The position numbers and the translations under genes are program-made. From positions 1 through 40,912 of IMG/VR virus record IMGVR_UViG_3300013021_000005: DNA of 40,912 nucleotides. One strand, written 5' to 3'. Positions within the stretch are counted from its first letter, which is position 1; every line of letters starts with the position of its first letter. This document shows positions 32,043 through 39,446 of the stretch, one piece after another. The DNA is from a virus. Under the pieces are notes generated by a model, which made no database searches, had not been told where the DNA came from, and worked only from the letters and a program-made list of their open reading frames with translations.

Positions 32043-33159
32043 AAGATTCTTCTTTTTGTCTAAGTTTATCTACAAATTGATATACATCATTAATAGGTTC
32101 TCTAGGAAGCTCTTTAAATAAGTTTATAGCCCCATTAAAGTAAGCTTGAACAGTTGCATTAGCTTTACCACTTCTATTAAGCATAATAGATATTTCTCTA
32201 TGATAATCTCTAATTCTAGTTAAATCCCAGCCTTCATATTCCTCTTCCTTATACTTATAAGGACTAAATATACCTAACATTAATGTTGCGTCTTGTGCAG
32301 TATCTTTACAGTTAGCTAGTCCTTCTCTATCAGGTCTAACTTTATCTAATACTGTATCACCTCTATTAGTAAATTGTTGTTTAGTACTGTCTGATGATTG
32401 CTGTTGTACTAGAACAGGTGAATACCCGTATCTATTTTTAAATTTAATAAAATAGTCACTAGATAGTGATTTAATGCATTCATATACAGATTTACCACGT
32501 TCCGACATTAATGAAGCATGATCTACTATGGGTACGACTATTTGTTCTGGATTGTTTGGTTCATAATAATCGAATGCTTTGCGTTTTTTACCAGGATTTT
32601 CCCAATCATCTACTTCTTTATAGTGGCTTATACCATTTTCTTTGGCATATTCTTCTACACGTATAGATATACCAGAAGGATGCCTAACACTATCAATTAT
32701 CTCTACTTTTGATTCAAAAAATACCATCCATTCCTTAAATTCATCTGAATCTAGTATTGATAATATTTCTTCCTCTACAGTATACCCCTCAAACACTGAT
32801 TGAAGGTGGTCGGGATTAATTAGAATATTATATTTAGTATACAACCTATAACAAATGGCTTGTAATATTTTCATATCTTTAGATAACTCCAATGAGAAGT
32901 ATAACACTTTATAATCAATATCTACTTTTGGATTATCTAATAACCAGTCAAGTGGTTGATATATAAATAAACTGTCAGTCAATTGGGTTTTTGACTCTTT
33001 TGTGCCTGACGAGATAATTGTGTACTGACCTTTACGCACTCCAGGAAGTACTTTAGATAGCCTAGGAAACTGTTTTGACCATGGTATAGCAATTATACCT
33101 CCAGACTCTTTTACACGCTTATTCTCCTTAATACTATGTAATACTCTATCATATATCAT
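32035..33159 (-). CDS. DnaB-like replicative helicase (degenerate P-loop)
   Basis: 374 aa. SF4/DnaB-type layout: KGQYTIISSGTKESKTQ (Walker A position), VLYFSLELS, IVVPIVDHASLM (Walker B/DEAD-like strand), YGYSPVLVQQQS (Gln motif), LANCKDTAQDATLMLG and an Arg-rich end. The expected GxxxxGK(S/T) reads GTKESKT, so the second Gly is missing while Lys and Thr are kept, and there is no N-terminal primase-interaction domain. Likely the replication fork helicase. Its start overlaps the loader-like gene by 4 nt. Confidence 0.78.
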   Translation of the reverse strand: MIYDRVLHSIKENKRVKESGGIIAIPWSKQFPRLSKVLPGVRKGQYTIISSGTKESKTQLTDSLFIYQPLDWLLDNPKVDIDYKVLYFSLELSKDMKILQAICYRLYTKYNILINPDHLQSVFEGYTVEEEILSILDSDEFKEWMVFFESKVEIIDSVRHPSGISIRVEEYAKENGISHYKEVDDWENPGKKRKAFDYYEPNNPEQIVVPIVDHASLMSERGKSVYECIKSLSSDYFIKFKNRYGYSPVLVQQQSSDSTKQQFTNRGDTVLDKVRPDREGLANCKDTAQDATLMLGIFSPYKYKEEEYEGWDLTRIRDYHREISIMLNRSGKANATVQAYFNGAINLFKELPREPINDVYQFVDKLRQKEESYG

Positions 33160-33710
33160 AATCGTTCTACATTTTCTCCACCACTATATGGTACATCATC
33201 AATAATTTGATCTACATAAGGCTCCCAACCATTCTGGTTGATATATGTTTCTAATTTTTTCAAATAATCTAATGCTCCACGTCTTTTATAATCTTTAAGC
33301 ATTAAATTAGTAGCTTGGATAATAGTATTGTGTAATTCAATATTCTTAACTTTTCTAAGATATTTTTCTGATAATAACTTATAATCCCTAGTCAATTTAC
33401 CTAACTGCTCTTTATTTTTAGTACGTAATATTCTACCAGTAGGTGTTTTATAGGGATATAAGTCAAATAACTCGTTAAAGTTAACTTTCTCTTTACCAAC
33501 TATTTTAAGAGCTTTATTTGTAAGATATACAATACTATTGTCCTCACTGAATTCTATTAGCTTCTTTTCAACTAAACTATTAATTACTTCTCTACTACTT
33601 GTAAAGGGAATATCATAATTATCTTTCTCTTCAATTTTAAGTAACGTTAAATATTCATTGATATTGAGTTCCCACCTAATCAACTTCACTAAATCAATCT
33701 CAATAATCAT
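33156..33710 (-). CDS. Winged-helix helicase-loader-like protein
   Basis: 184 aa. N-terminal winged-helix-like part (INEYLTLLKI, SREVINSLVEKKLIEFSE, IVYLTNKALKI), then FNELFDLYPYKTPTGRILR and a helical, basic domain. The combination and its position directly before the helicase resemble phage replication organizers/loaders of the DnaD type. No ATPase motif is visible. Assignment rests on architecture and neighbourhood. Confidence 0.55.
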   Translation of the reverse strand: MIIEIDLVKLIRWELNINEYLTLLKIEEKDNYDIPFTSSREVINSLVEKKLIEFSEDNSIVYLTNKALKIVGKEKVNFNELFDLYPYKTPTGRILRTKNKEQLGKLTRDYKLLSEKYLRKVKNIELHNTIIQATNLMLKDYKRRGALDYLKKLETYINQNGWEPYVDQIIDDVPYSGGENVERL

Positions 33711-33720
33711 TTAATATGTT

Positions 33721-33900
33721 TTAATTAGTTAACGAATATGCAATTTGAATTGCAGTTGCTGATACTAATACGGTTAAAATTAATGTAATCAATTCATATG
33801 GCCATTCAATTTTAGATTCTAGATATATAGCCAGCCTTACTACTCCAAATGCTAGTGCTGTTAATATAATAAAGAATCCTACTACTAATAAAAATACCAT
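33721..33900 (-). CDS. Small two-span membrane protein, 59 aa
   Basis: Frame from ATG 33900 to TAA 33721, with 1 nt between it and the upstream stop and 10 nt before the next gene. Two hydrophobic segments (VFLLVVGFFIILTALAFGVV and ITLILTVLVSATAIQIAY) separated by a charged loop (RLAIYLESKIEW). Function unknown. Confidence 0.6.
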   Translation of the reverse strand: MVFLLVVGFFIILTALAFGVVRLAIYLESKIEWPYELITLILTVLVSATAIQIAYSLTN

Positions 33901-33901
33901 T

Positions 33902-34138
33902 TTAATCCAATTTAATACTGTTTAAATTAACCAAACAATTACCTATTTCTACTGTAGGTTCTTGTTGATATTTCCTCTCAAATTCAGTTGTAACCTCATC
34001 AATCATAGCTAATAGCTCTTCTTTAGATTTAGTTATAACTTCTTTATGAGTAGTTACATCGGGTTTAGACTTCTTTTTAACAGATTCCTTACCAGTATAA
34101 CTACTCATGTTTTTAGCCCAACTAATATTACTGCTCAT
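33902..34138 (-). CDS. Hypothetical protein, 78 aa
   Basis: N-terminal half is Ser/Lys-rich and probably disordered (KNMSSYTGKESVKKKSKPD); the rest is a helix (KEELLAMIDEVTTEFERKYQQ). Start overlaps a tiny frame upstream by 11 nt. Unknown function. Confidence 0.6.
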   Translation of the reverse strand: MSSNISWAKNMSSYTGKESVKKKSKPDVTTHKEVITKSKEELLAMIDEVTTEFERKYQQEPTVEIGNCLVNLNSIKLD

Positions 34139-34220
34139 AAATATCTTCTAATAGTTCAACATCTCCTACATCTGGAATAAGTGTATCAATTATCCCTGAT
34201 TCTACTAAACTTATTTCCAT
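34128..34220 (-). CDS. Tiny acidic peptide, 30 aa
   Basis: ATG 34220 to TAA 34128 encodes MEISLVESGIIDTLIPD and a Glu/Asp-rich end, overlapping the next gene's start (ATGAGCAG region). The arrangement suits a coupled leader peptide, but the frame is very short. Confidence 0.4.
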   Translation of the reverse strand: MEISLVESGIIDTLIPDVGDVELLEDIYEQ

Positions 34221-34251
34221 AATACTTATTGCTTTTAATTAAGATTAGTTA

Positions 34252-34803
34252 TTATTTAAATGAACCAACCCACATATAACCTGTAATAGTATTATTTTTC
34301 TCATCATAATAAATTATCTTATAATAAGAATCATTAATTTTTTTTATTATATTCACTTTAGTACTTACTTCACAAATGACATCACCATCCATGTCAGGTG
34401 TTTTATATATTTTAGAAAACGTATAGGTTTTTACTTCTCCTTTAAAAATACATTTATAGGGATAATCATCAATATTACCGCTAGCACTAGCAATAACATA
34501 ATCACCTCTGCTGTTAGCTTCTTCAACAACATGATCACAACATAATATTTTAACACTTATATTAGAATTTTCTTCTTCTGTTTGTGCTGAAACATAAACA
34601 AAATTAGTTCTAGGTGATATATATTCCACACTCCATTTATTAGAATACACTGTTTTCTGTTCGGTATTACCGTCAGAATTTACATATGTGATAAAAAATG
34701 GACTATTTGATTCAACAACATATTTAATTATTTTCTGTGCTTGTGCATTCATTGAGGTAATACCTAGGAAGGCAATCATCAATACTAAAATAATTTTCTT
34801 CAT
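34252..34803 (-). CDS. Exported protein with C-terminal SH3-like segment
   Basis: 183 aa from ATG 34803; a TTG three codons upstream is disfavoured. Signal peptide MKKIILVLMIAFLGITSMNA ends in NAQAQ, a Bacteroidetes-like cleavage region. The mature part is a beta-rich domain (IKYVVESNSPFFITYVNS, VSVKILCCDHVV-like strands), then a segment CEVSTKVNIIKKINDSYYKI with GYMWVGSF that resembles bacterial SH3 domains. It probably acts in the periplasm or on the cell surface, for example in superinfection exclusion; that is inference. Confidence 0.6.
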   Translation of the reverse strand: MKKIILVLMIAFLGITSMNAQAQKIIKYVVESNSPFFITYVNSDGNTEQKTVYSNKWSVEYISPRTNFVYVSAQTEEENSNISVKILCCDHVVEEANSRGDYVIASASGNIDDYPYKCIFKGEVKTYTFSKIYKTPDMDGDVICEVSTKVNIIKKINDSYYKIIYYDEKNNTITGYMWVGSFK

Positions 34804-34805
34804 AA

Positions 34806-34958
34806 TTAACAATATTTAGATAATTGATTTAATTCTTCTTGTGTATAAGTAGATTTAGGATTATAAAATTTAATAAATGTTTCAGTATATAAATACTTAT
34901 CATTTAAAAAGACTCTACAATTAATTACCTTATAAGGCAATAATTTTAATTCTTCCAT
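34806..34958 (-). CDS. Small protein, 50 aa
   Basis: ATG 34958 to TAA 34806, 2 nt before the exported protein's ATG. Sequence (MEELKLLPYKVINCRVFLN, PKSTYTQEELNQLSKY) is plausible coding and the frame overlaps the upstream gene by 13 nt. Function unknown. Confidence 0.5.
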   Translation of the reverse strand: MEELKLLPYKVINCRVFLNDKYLYTETFIKFYNPKSTYTQEELNQLSKYC

Positions 34959-35089
34959 AATAGATATTTTACACCTGATTCAGTTTGTTTAGCTTCTACC
35001 TTACCTGCATTATAAGCAGCATTAATATCTTTTTGTTGTTCATTAGACATTAATTGTACTGTAGTCATCATTATAATGGTTCCCTTCAT
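34946..35089 (-). CDS. Small protein, 47 aa
   Basis: ATG 35089 lies 1 nt after the upstream TAA. MKGTIIMMTTVQLMSNEQQ continues to DINAAYNAGKVEAKQ, a helical, plausible product; an internal ATG at the seventh or eighth codon could also be used. Unknown function. Confidence 0.5.
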   Translation of the reverse strand: MKGTIIMMTTVQLMSNEQQKDINAAYNAGKVEAKQTESGVKYLLWKN

Positions 35090-35090
35090 G

Positions 35091-35450
35091 TTAAATAAGT
35101 TTTAATGCGTGTTTTAAACCTACTTCAAGAGCTTCTTTGTAGATGCATGACTCGGTTTGTTTAAAAATTATTTCTTTACAATAGCTGTTATTTTGTAATA
35201 CTTGATAAATAGAGTAAGCATATGTACTATCTATTAATGATTGTACTTCTACTCTTAAATTATGTTCTTCTCTTAACCACTTCTGAAGTAAGCTTTGAGT
35301 TGGAGCTTGCCAATAATCTTTATTAATAGTTCCATAATTTTGAATAAGGTCTACGTCTTTATCTCCAATATAAATACAATTACCTTTAATATCACAACCT
35401 TTTTCTTTTGCTAACTTCGCTGTACCAAAGCTTATTAATTCTTCTTCCAT
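35091..35450 (-). CDS. Hypothetical phage protein, 119 aa
   Basis: Contains YWQAPTQSLLQKWLREEHNLRVEV and ends in KEALEVGLKHALKLI. This QAPTQSLLQKWLREEH segment recurs in small proteins of Bacteroidetes phages and prophages with no known function. A compact hairpin element lies directly upstream (35465-35518). Confidence 0.65.
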   Translation of the reverse strand: MEEELISFGTAKLAKEKGCDIKGNCIYIGDKDVDLIQNYGTINKDYWQAPTQSLLQKWLREEHNLRVEVQSLIDSTYAYSIYQVLQNNSYCKEIIFKQTESCIYKEALEVGLKHALKLI

Positions 35451-35464
35451 AATTACAGTATTAA

Positions 35465-35518
35465 ATAGGGCAGTCAGTATATTACTGAACGCTCTAATAG
35501 GTCAGAACTCTACCCTAT
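35465..35518 (-). ncRNA. Compact structured element with two hairpins
   Basis: 54 nt closed by ATAGGG/CCCTAT, with an internal TCAGTA-ATA-TACTGA hairpin. ATAGG can alternatively pair with a closer CCTAT, giving two competing folds. It starts 5 nt after a stop codon and ends 15 nt before the next ATG, so it may act as a terminator, attenuator or leader switch. Smaller than the other closing-stem elements. Confidence 0.4.
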
Positions 35519-35523
35519 ATTAA

Positions 35524-36201
35524 TTATTTGTTATCAAAATATTCTACTATTTGTTCTAATTCTTTTCTAGAAACATAATAGTCGTCAATTTCGATGTTAG
35601 AAACACCTATTTTAAGTAGTTCTCTAATGGTTTTTACAAATATGACTTTACAGCCATAGGCTACCTTACCATCTTGTAAATCTTCTCCTTTGTATCCTTC
35701 AATAATAGGTAATTCCCTCTCTTCTTCATAGACAGGTTCAAACCAAAGATCAAGGACTCCGGCATCGGTTAGTTTTTTCAAAGATCTTTCGTGATCATAC
35801 CCTTGACCAAAAGGTATAGCAGTTCTACTATGTATTGACCTTGAACCAAAACAATTACATCCTTCTATACTTATTGCAGCCTTATGAACTGGGATATTAT
35901 CTTTAAATTCATCTTTCAACTTATACCCAACAATCTTCTTGTCTTTCATACCTAATACATATTTTTTAAATTGTTCAAATGTTATTTCTGTATGACTTAG
36001 AGGAACACTCAGAAACCAGGCTCCTGTATATTTATCCAGCCTTTCACTTATACCTGTATTTGATATATATCCATGTACTTTAGTTATTCTATCTCCGCAT
36101 GGATATCTTTGTGATACTCTCCAATCTGATAATGTATCAATATTTTCTTCTGTAACTTTAATGCACCATTTGTCAGGTAATTTATCATCCTTCATATACA
36201 T
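35524..36201 (-). CDS. Hypothetical protein, 225 aa
   Basis: Start chosen at ATG 36201 (MYMKDDKLPDKW) rather than the TTG further upstream. Soluble; includes DRITKVHGYISNTG, GCNCFGSRSIHSRTAIPF and LWFEPVYEEE, with a C-terminal helix. This layout recurs in small Bacteroidetes phage proteins, but I recognise no fold. Confidence 0.6.
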   Translation of the reverse strand: MYMKDDKLPDKWCIKVTEENIDTLSDWRVSQRYPCGDRITKVHGYISNTGISERLDKYTGAWFLSVPLSHTEITFEQFKKYVLGMKDKKIVGYKLKDEFKDNIPVHKAAISIEGCNCFGSRSIHSRTAIPFGQGYDHERSLKKLTDAGVLDLWFEPVYEEERELPIIEGYKGEDLQDGKVAYGCKVIFVKTIRELLKIGVSNIEIDDYYVSRKELEQIVEYFDNK

Positions 36202-36212
36202 TTGTTTAACTA

Positions 36213-36455
36213 TTACCAATAAGTTTCTTTAAAGAAGTTATCATGTTTTAATAACATGGTATTCATACCTTCTTCAGACATATCTACAATAGCATCTCTT
36301 TTAGCCTTATGCTTGCTATTATACTTCTGATCATAACCAGGTTCATCAAGATCTTCTGGTTCAATATTGAAGCTATCTGACCAGTCTCTGACATCTTCTC
36401 TAATCATTACAAAGAAGAATACTATTAGTAATCCAAGAAATATAAACTGTATCAT
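36213..36455 (-). CDS. Membrane-anchored small protein, 80 aa
   Basis: N-terminal hydrophobic helix (MIQFIFLGLLIVFFFVMI) followed by a charged cytoplasm- or periplasm-facing tail (REDVRDWSDSFNIEPEDLDE). 2 nt separate it from the upstream membrane gene. Function unknown. Confidence 0.6.
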   Translation of the reverse strand: MIQFIFLGLLIVFFFVMIREDVRDWSDSFNIEPEDLDEPGYDQKYNSKHKAKRDAIVDMSEEGMNTMLLKHDNFFKETYW

Positions 36456-36457
36456 AG

Positions 36458-36793
36458 TTAATTGTATTCTAAATTGTTAATATTTATATTGTTTTTAAAC
36501 CACCTCTTATATTTAAGTAACCAATATAATGAATATGGGTCCATATATGTTGGAAAGTAATTATGTAAGTAATTATTTCCTGGGAACCTAATTGACCCAT
36601 CGCTGAAATAAATTATTGACTCACACTTTGACTCAATTGTAGGTTGAAAGAAAGGCCATTTATACCACTCATATGTAGGTAGTAACTTATAGTACTTTCT
36701 ATAGTATTTGTAGTTACTACTGTGTACAATTACTGCGGATAAACTCATTATTACTAGTAATACTAATAATATAAGTAAAATAATGTATAGCAT
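36458..36793 (-). CDS. Membrane-anchored protein, 111 aa
   Basis: N-terminal span (LYIILLILLVLLVIMSLSAVIV), then a Tyr/Trp-rich segment (YYRKYYKLLPTYEWYKWPFF, YSLYWLLKYKRWF). Directly downstream of the terminator at 36810, so it may begin a transcript. Function unknown. Confidence 0.6.
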   Translation of the reverse strand: MLYIILLILLVLLVIMSLSAVIVHSSNYKYYRKYYKLLPTYEWYKWPFFQPTIESKCESIIYFSDGSIRFPGNNYLHNYFPTYMDPYSLYWLLKYKRWFKNNININNLEYN

Positions 36794-36809
36794 AATTAAT
36801 TAGTTTAAA

Positions 36810-36837
36810 ATAGAGCCAGGTTTTATCCTGACTCTAT
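36810..36837 (-). terminator. Intrinsic terminator
   Basis: 11-bp stem (ATAGAGCCAGG against CCTGACTCTAT with one G-T pair), 6-nt loop, followed on the minus strand by TTTTAAAC. It directly follows the cloverleaf-like RNA at 36861-36949. Confidence 0.82.
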
Positions 36838-36860
36838 GTTGGTTAGTTTAATTTATTAAA

Positions 36861-36949
36861 AAACTAGTGGTGGGTAGGATTTTAACTAGCATACCTACAT
36901 TCGCTCTATTTCATGCGACTTGACACTTAGGATTCTACACCACTAGTTT
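36861..36949 (-). ncRNA. Cloverleaf-like RNA with 12-bp closing stem
   Basis: 89 nt. Ends AAACTAGTGGTG and CACCACTAGTTT pair perfectly. Inside are a short TAG/CTA arm, a TCGC/GCGA arm with a 10-nt loop containing TGAAA (like a Phe-type anticodon loop, enlarged), and GTAGG/CCTAC closing a 15-nt loop that includes TTAAAAT. The last resembles a T-arm with 8 extra nt. No D-loop GG, so not a normal tRNA. It follows the gene at 36960 and precedes the terminator. Confidence 0.5.
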
Positions 36950-36959
36950 AATATTATTA

Positions 36960-37397
36960 TTACAATAATTCCCAAGATTTAACAGTCCCACCAAGACTTT
37001 GTGCTAATTCTTCCAAATGTACTTGGAGTTTCTGCTCATCAGACTTGTGCTTCCAATCTTGGAATAGTTTACCAATAGGAGTTTTAATCCAATGATAGAA
37101 CCCTTTTCTGGGTCTACTTGGTCTTGTCAATGCATTTTGAATGAAGTGATAACCAAGATTAACTACTTGGGTTGATTCTTTGTACTCCGGTTGATGAATT
37201 GTTTGTATTGGTTTGTGAATAATTACTTCTTCCCCATCTTCTGAACGAAAATGACTTGAATTCAGCTGTCTCCATCTACCACTTTTAGTAGTAAATGGAT
37301 TCTTAACAGTTACGTCTGCTTCTTTGTAAGCACCTACCTTAGTAAGTGACTTGCCTCTGCTAACAGTCAGCAAGATTTTTGATGTGTTGTCAATCAT
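36960..37397 (-). CDS. Hypothetical protein, 145 aa
   Basis: Basic soluble protein; includes GRWRQLNSSHFRSEDGEEV, RPSRPRKGFYHWIKTPIGK and a C-terminal helix (EQKLQVHLEELAQSLGG). Codon use is less AT-rich than neighbours, hinting at strong expression. No known fold. Confidence 0.65.
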   Translation of the reverse strand: MIDNTSKILLTVSRGKSLTKVGAYKEADVTVKNPFTTKSGRWRQLNSSHFRSEDGEEVIIHKPIQTIHQPEYKESTQVVNLGYHFIQNALTRPSRPRKGFYHWIKTPIGKLFQDWKHKSDEQKLQVHLEELAQSLGGTVKSWELL

Positions 37398-37418
37398 TGT
37401 ATTAAATATAGTCTTAAG

Positions 37419-38246
37419 CTACTTATTTAATCGTTGTAGTTCTTTGTGAGCTTTGTGTGCGAAACTACCAGATTTTGAAAGTTTTTTAAAGAATAAATTA
37501 AAATTATTTCTTTGATATTCAGATATAATATCCCCTCTTAATGCCGTACGAATACTAGCTGTTAACATCTCAAAATCAACTAATTCTTTATTATTTCCCA
37601 TAGCTTTATCAACAAAATCTTTGTGGTATTGTCTCCAAATAATTTCAACTTCTCTTCCTGTAAGAGATGATGGTATCCTTCCATGAAGTTTACAGATATC
37701 ATTATAATGTATGCATAAATCTATTTTATAATCTTCATCTTGTTTATTCCACCACTTCATTGCTTGTTTTCTAGTAGATTTTTCTTTATCTACAACAGTA
37801 ACAAAGCCGTTAGTTAATTTTGGTCTAAATTCATTTGGAAAAGAACAAAGTGCTTTTCTTGGGGGTATTCCAACTTTAGCAAATCTCGAATAATTTTCCA
37901 TCTCAATCTCAAAATCTTTCATACCCCCATTATTATATTCATCAACTAATTGTTGTACTAGTTCTGGAGATAGTTGATCTTGGGTTGCTATTACTTTTCT
38001 CCATCCACAACTAAACCAGTTGGCTGTTTTACTCATATTTTTTAATACTTTGGTAGATAATCTATAAGCTAAATTTCCAACTTCAATCTTCTCATCTTCT
38101 AATGAGATTAGGATTAATTGTTGATATATATCCGAAGATTTTGGTTTCATAGGTGGAGTTATAAATAACGTTCCAAATCCACTAAGTAATATATTAGTAG
38201 GTTTTTTACTTTTAACCAATACAGGTCTTACTTTCTTTGTTTTCAT
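37419..38246 (-). CDS. Hypothetical protein, 275 aa
   Basis: ATG 38246 (MKTKKVRPVLVKSKKPT) is preferred; a frame opening at 38312 would overlap the tRNA-like element. Basic N-terminus, SCGWRKVIATQDQLSPELV, then RIPSSLTGREVEIIWRQYHKDF and a basic helical C-terminus (FFKKLSKSGSFAHKAHKEL). Possibly DNA-binding; no recognised domain. Confidence 0.6.
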   Translation of the reverse strand: MKTKKVRPVLVKSKKPTNILLSGFGTLFITPPMKPKSSDIYQQLILISLEDEKIEVGNLAYRLSTKVLKNMSKTANWFSCGWRKVIATQDQLSPELVQQLVDEYNNGGMKDFEIEMENYSRFAKVGIPPRKALCSFPNEFRPKLTNGFVTVVDKEKSTRKQAMKWWNKQDEDYKIDLCIHYNDICKLHGRIPSSLTGREVEIIWRQYHKDFVDKAMGNNKELVDFEMLTASIRTALRGDIISEYQRNNFNLFFKKLSKSGSFAHKAHKELQRLNK

Positions 38247-38287
38247 AACTTTAACTTTTAATGAAGTTTTACAATAGTTAATTAGTG

Positions 38288-38371
38288 TAGCGAGAATGAG
38301 ACTCGAACTCATATGTTTAGTCTTGTTACCGTGCGCACCTAAACGTTTTACCTATTCAAACTATCTCGCTA
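38288..38371 (-). tRNA. tRNA-like gene with an 18-nt anticodon loop
   Basis: Read on the minus strand: acceptor AGCGAGA/TCTCGCT (extended by one further pair), TA at positions 8-9, D-arm GTTT/AAAC with GG in its loop, a GTTTAG/CTAAAC anticodon stem, and a canonical T-arm ATGAG-TTCGAGT-CTCAT. The loop between the anticodon stem strands is 18 nt (GTGCGCACGGTAACAAGA) instead of 7, so no anticodon can be assigned with confidence (GCG or AAC are conceivable). No encoded CCA. It could be a diverged tRNA, a decoy or a damaged copy. Confidence 0.6.
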
Positions 38372-38373
38372 TA

Positions 38374-38461
38374 TAATCTACTCCTAAACTAATTGCAATT
38401 GCTGGGTGTTATTGAGCAATACTTTAATAGCTTCCGTTTACAATAGAACTCTTGTAGATTA
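38374..38461 (-). ncRNA. tRNA-sized RNA candidate, possible pseudoknot
   Basis: Ends TAATCTAC and GTAGATTA pair (8 bp) around 72 nt, adjacent to the tRNA-like gene. An ATTGC/GCAAT arm lies inside. An upstream AACTCT can pair with AGAGTT across the 5' closing strand, so TAATCTAC would then be in a hairpin loop; pairing it with GTAGATTA makes a pseudoknot or an alternative fold. No T-loop consensus. Confidence 0.4.
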
Positions 38462-38481
38462 GAGAGTTTTTAATAAGCTAA

Positions 38482-38793
38482 TTAATCAGTAAATAACCAA
38501 GTAAAGAATATTAGTATAAATCCTATTGATAGCATTACAGTCATGAACAAGAAGAATGAATTTATAGACGTTGTATCTACATTCATTAATTCAGCCTGAT
38601 ACTCAACAGTATTGTTATCGTTAAATATATAGACTTTAGTACCATCAACAGATACAACTACGGTATCTTTAGGTAGGTTCTGCATTTCAACTGTTGTGAA
38701 TTTATCTGAATCTTCTACACTATTTTCTAATGTAGGCTTAGTGCAACCAGCTAATGTAAATAATGCTAGTAATATAAATATTAGTTTCTTCAT
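38482..38793 (-). CDS. Phage lipoprotein with C-terminal membrane span
   Basis: 103 aa. MKKLIFILLALFTLAGC is a lipoprotein signal with lipobox LAGC (Cys17). The mature part is charged and beta-rich (TVVVSVDGTKVYIFNDNN), followed by a hydrophobic segment (SFFLFMTVMLSIGFILIFFTWLF) at the end. Lipid anchor plus C-terminal span suggests it bridges or sits in the envelope. It might act in superinfection exclusion or as a spanin-like protein; function not proven. Confidence 0.65.
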   Translation of the reverse strand: MKKLIFILLALFTLAGCTKPTLENSVEDSDKFTTVEMQNLPKDTVVVSVDGTKVYIFNDNNTVEYQAELMNVDTTSINSFFLFMTVMLSIGFILIFFTWLFTD

Positions 38794-38800
38794 GATTTAA

Positions 38801-39010
38801 TTATTCAAAAGGTGATTGTTTAAATGGGCTATTTACAAATGTATTACTTTGACAATTCCAAGGATTATTAGGATTATCATGACCATTGTGATTTCCATCA
38901 TTCCCATGACCATTATAATTACCGTTTCCTGGATGCTCTGAACACATATGTAAGTTAATTAAACTATCTAATGATATTATATTGATAGTTGGCTTAGTGT
39001 ATTGCTTCAT
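38801..39010 (-). CDS. Small Bacteroidetes-type KPxI peptide with Gly/Asn/His repeats
   Basis: 69 aa. The N-terminus MKQYTKPTINIISLDSLINL matches the start of a common Bacteroides/Prevotella small-protein type (MKxYxKPxIxVIxL). The C-terminal part is GNYNGHGNDGNHNGHDNPNN with CSEH before and NPWNCQS after it. His, Asn and Gly-rich repeats with two Cys could bind metal or be modified; similar short proteins are candidates for peptide precursors. Start overlaps the preceding gene's stop as TAATG. Confidence 0.55.
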   Translation of the reverse strand: MKQYTKPTINIISLDSLINLHMCSEHPGNGNYNGHGNDGNHNGHDNPNNPWNCQSNTFVNSPFKQSPFE

Positions 39011-39186
39011 TATTGCATTACTAATATTTGCATAACTACGATAACTACCATTATGAATGGATATGAAACTACAACTGGTTGTTTAGACCATTCTTTAATT
39101 CCCCCTGCGTTATCAATATGTATTGCTGTAAATAGTATACCAATTATGATTGTTATGCAAATTAAAAATATTCCCAATGGTTCCAT
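39010..39186 (-). CDS. Small two-span membrane protein, 58 aa
   Basis: ATG 39186 to TAA 39010-39012, overlapping the next ATG (TAATG). Hydrophobic segments PLGIFLICITIIIGILFTAI and VSYPFIMVVIVVMQILV flank NAGGIKEWSKQPV. Fills the gap between two genes. Function unknown. Confidence 0.55.
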   Translation of the reverse strand: MEPLGIFLICITIIIGILFTAIHIDNAGGIKEWSKQPVVVSYPFIMVVIVVMQILVMQ

Positions 39187-39188
39187 AG

Positions 39189-39446
39189 CTATTTGAGTTT
39201 ATTAATTAACCATATTATAGGCTTGTCTAATAGGTAAAATATACCTTTAAATAGGTATTTACCTATCAGGAATATTATATATAGCCCCCAAAAGAATGGC
39301 CAGAATACTACCACAGCCCAGGGAATAGGATCTTCATAATAATATGTATAATACATATCATTTTTATGCTCAAGGTAATCAATTCTAAGTATAATAATAC
39401 CTATGAATATACCTGTTGTGTATATTATTAGTAATAGTTGCTCCAT
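39189..39446 (-). CDS. Membrane protein, 85 aa
   Basis: ATG 39446 (MEQLLLIIYTTGIFIGIIIL) is chosen; a longer frame starting at 39536 would run through the structured RNA. Hydrophobic segments IYTTGIFIGIIIL, PWAVVVFWPFFWGLYIIFLI and a Lys-rich end (KPIIWLINKLK). Unknown function. Confidence 0.55.
   Translation of the reverse strand: MEQLLLIIYTTGIFIGIIILRIDYLEHKNDMYYTYYYEDPIPWAVVVFWPFFWGLYIIFLIGKYLFKGIFYLLDKPIIWLINKLK

Noticed and set aside
38247-38312. N-terminal extension of the 275-aa protein to 38312
   Set aside because: It would overlap the T-arm and acceptor of the tRNA-like gene; ATG 38246 followed by a basic start is more natural.
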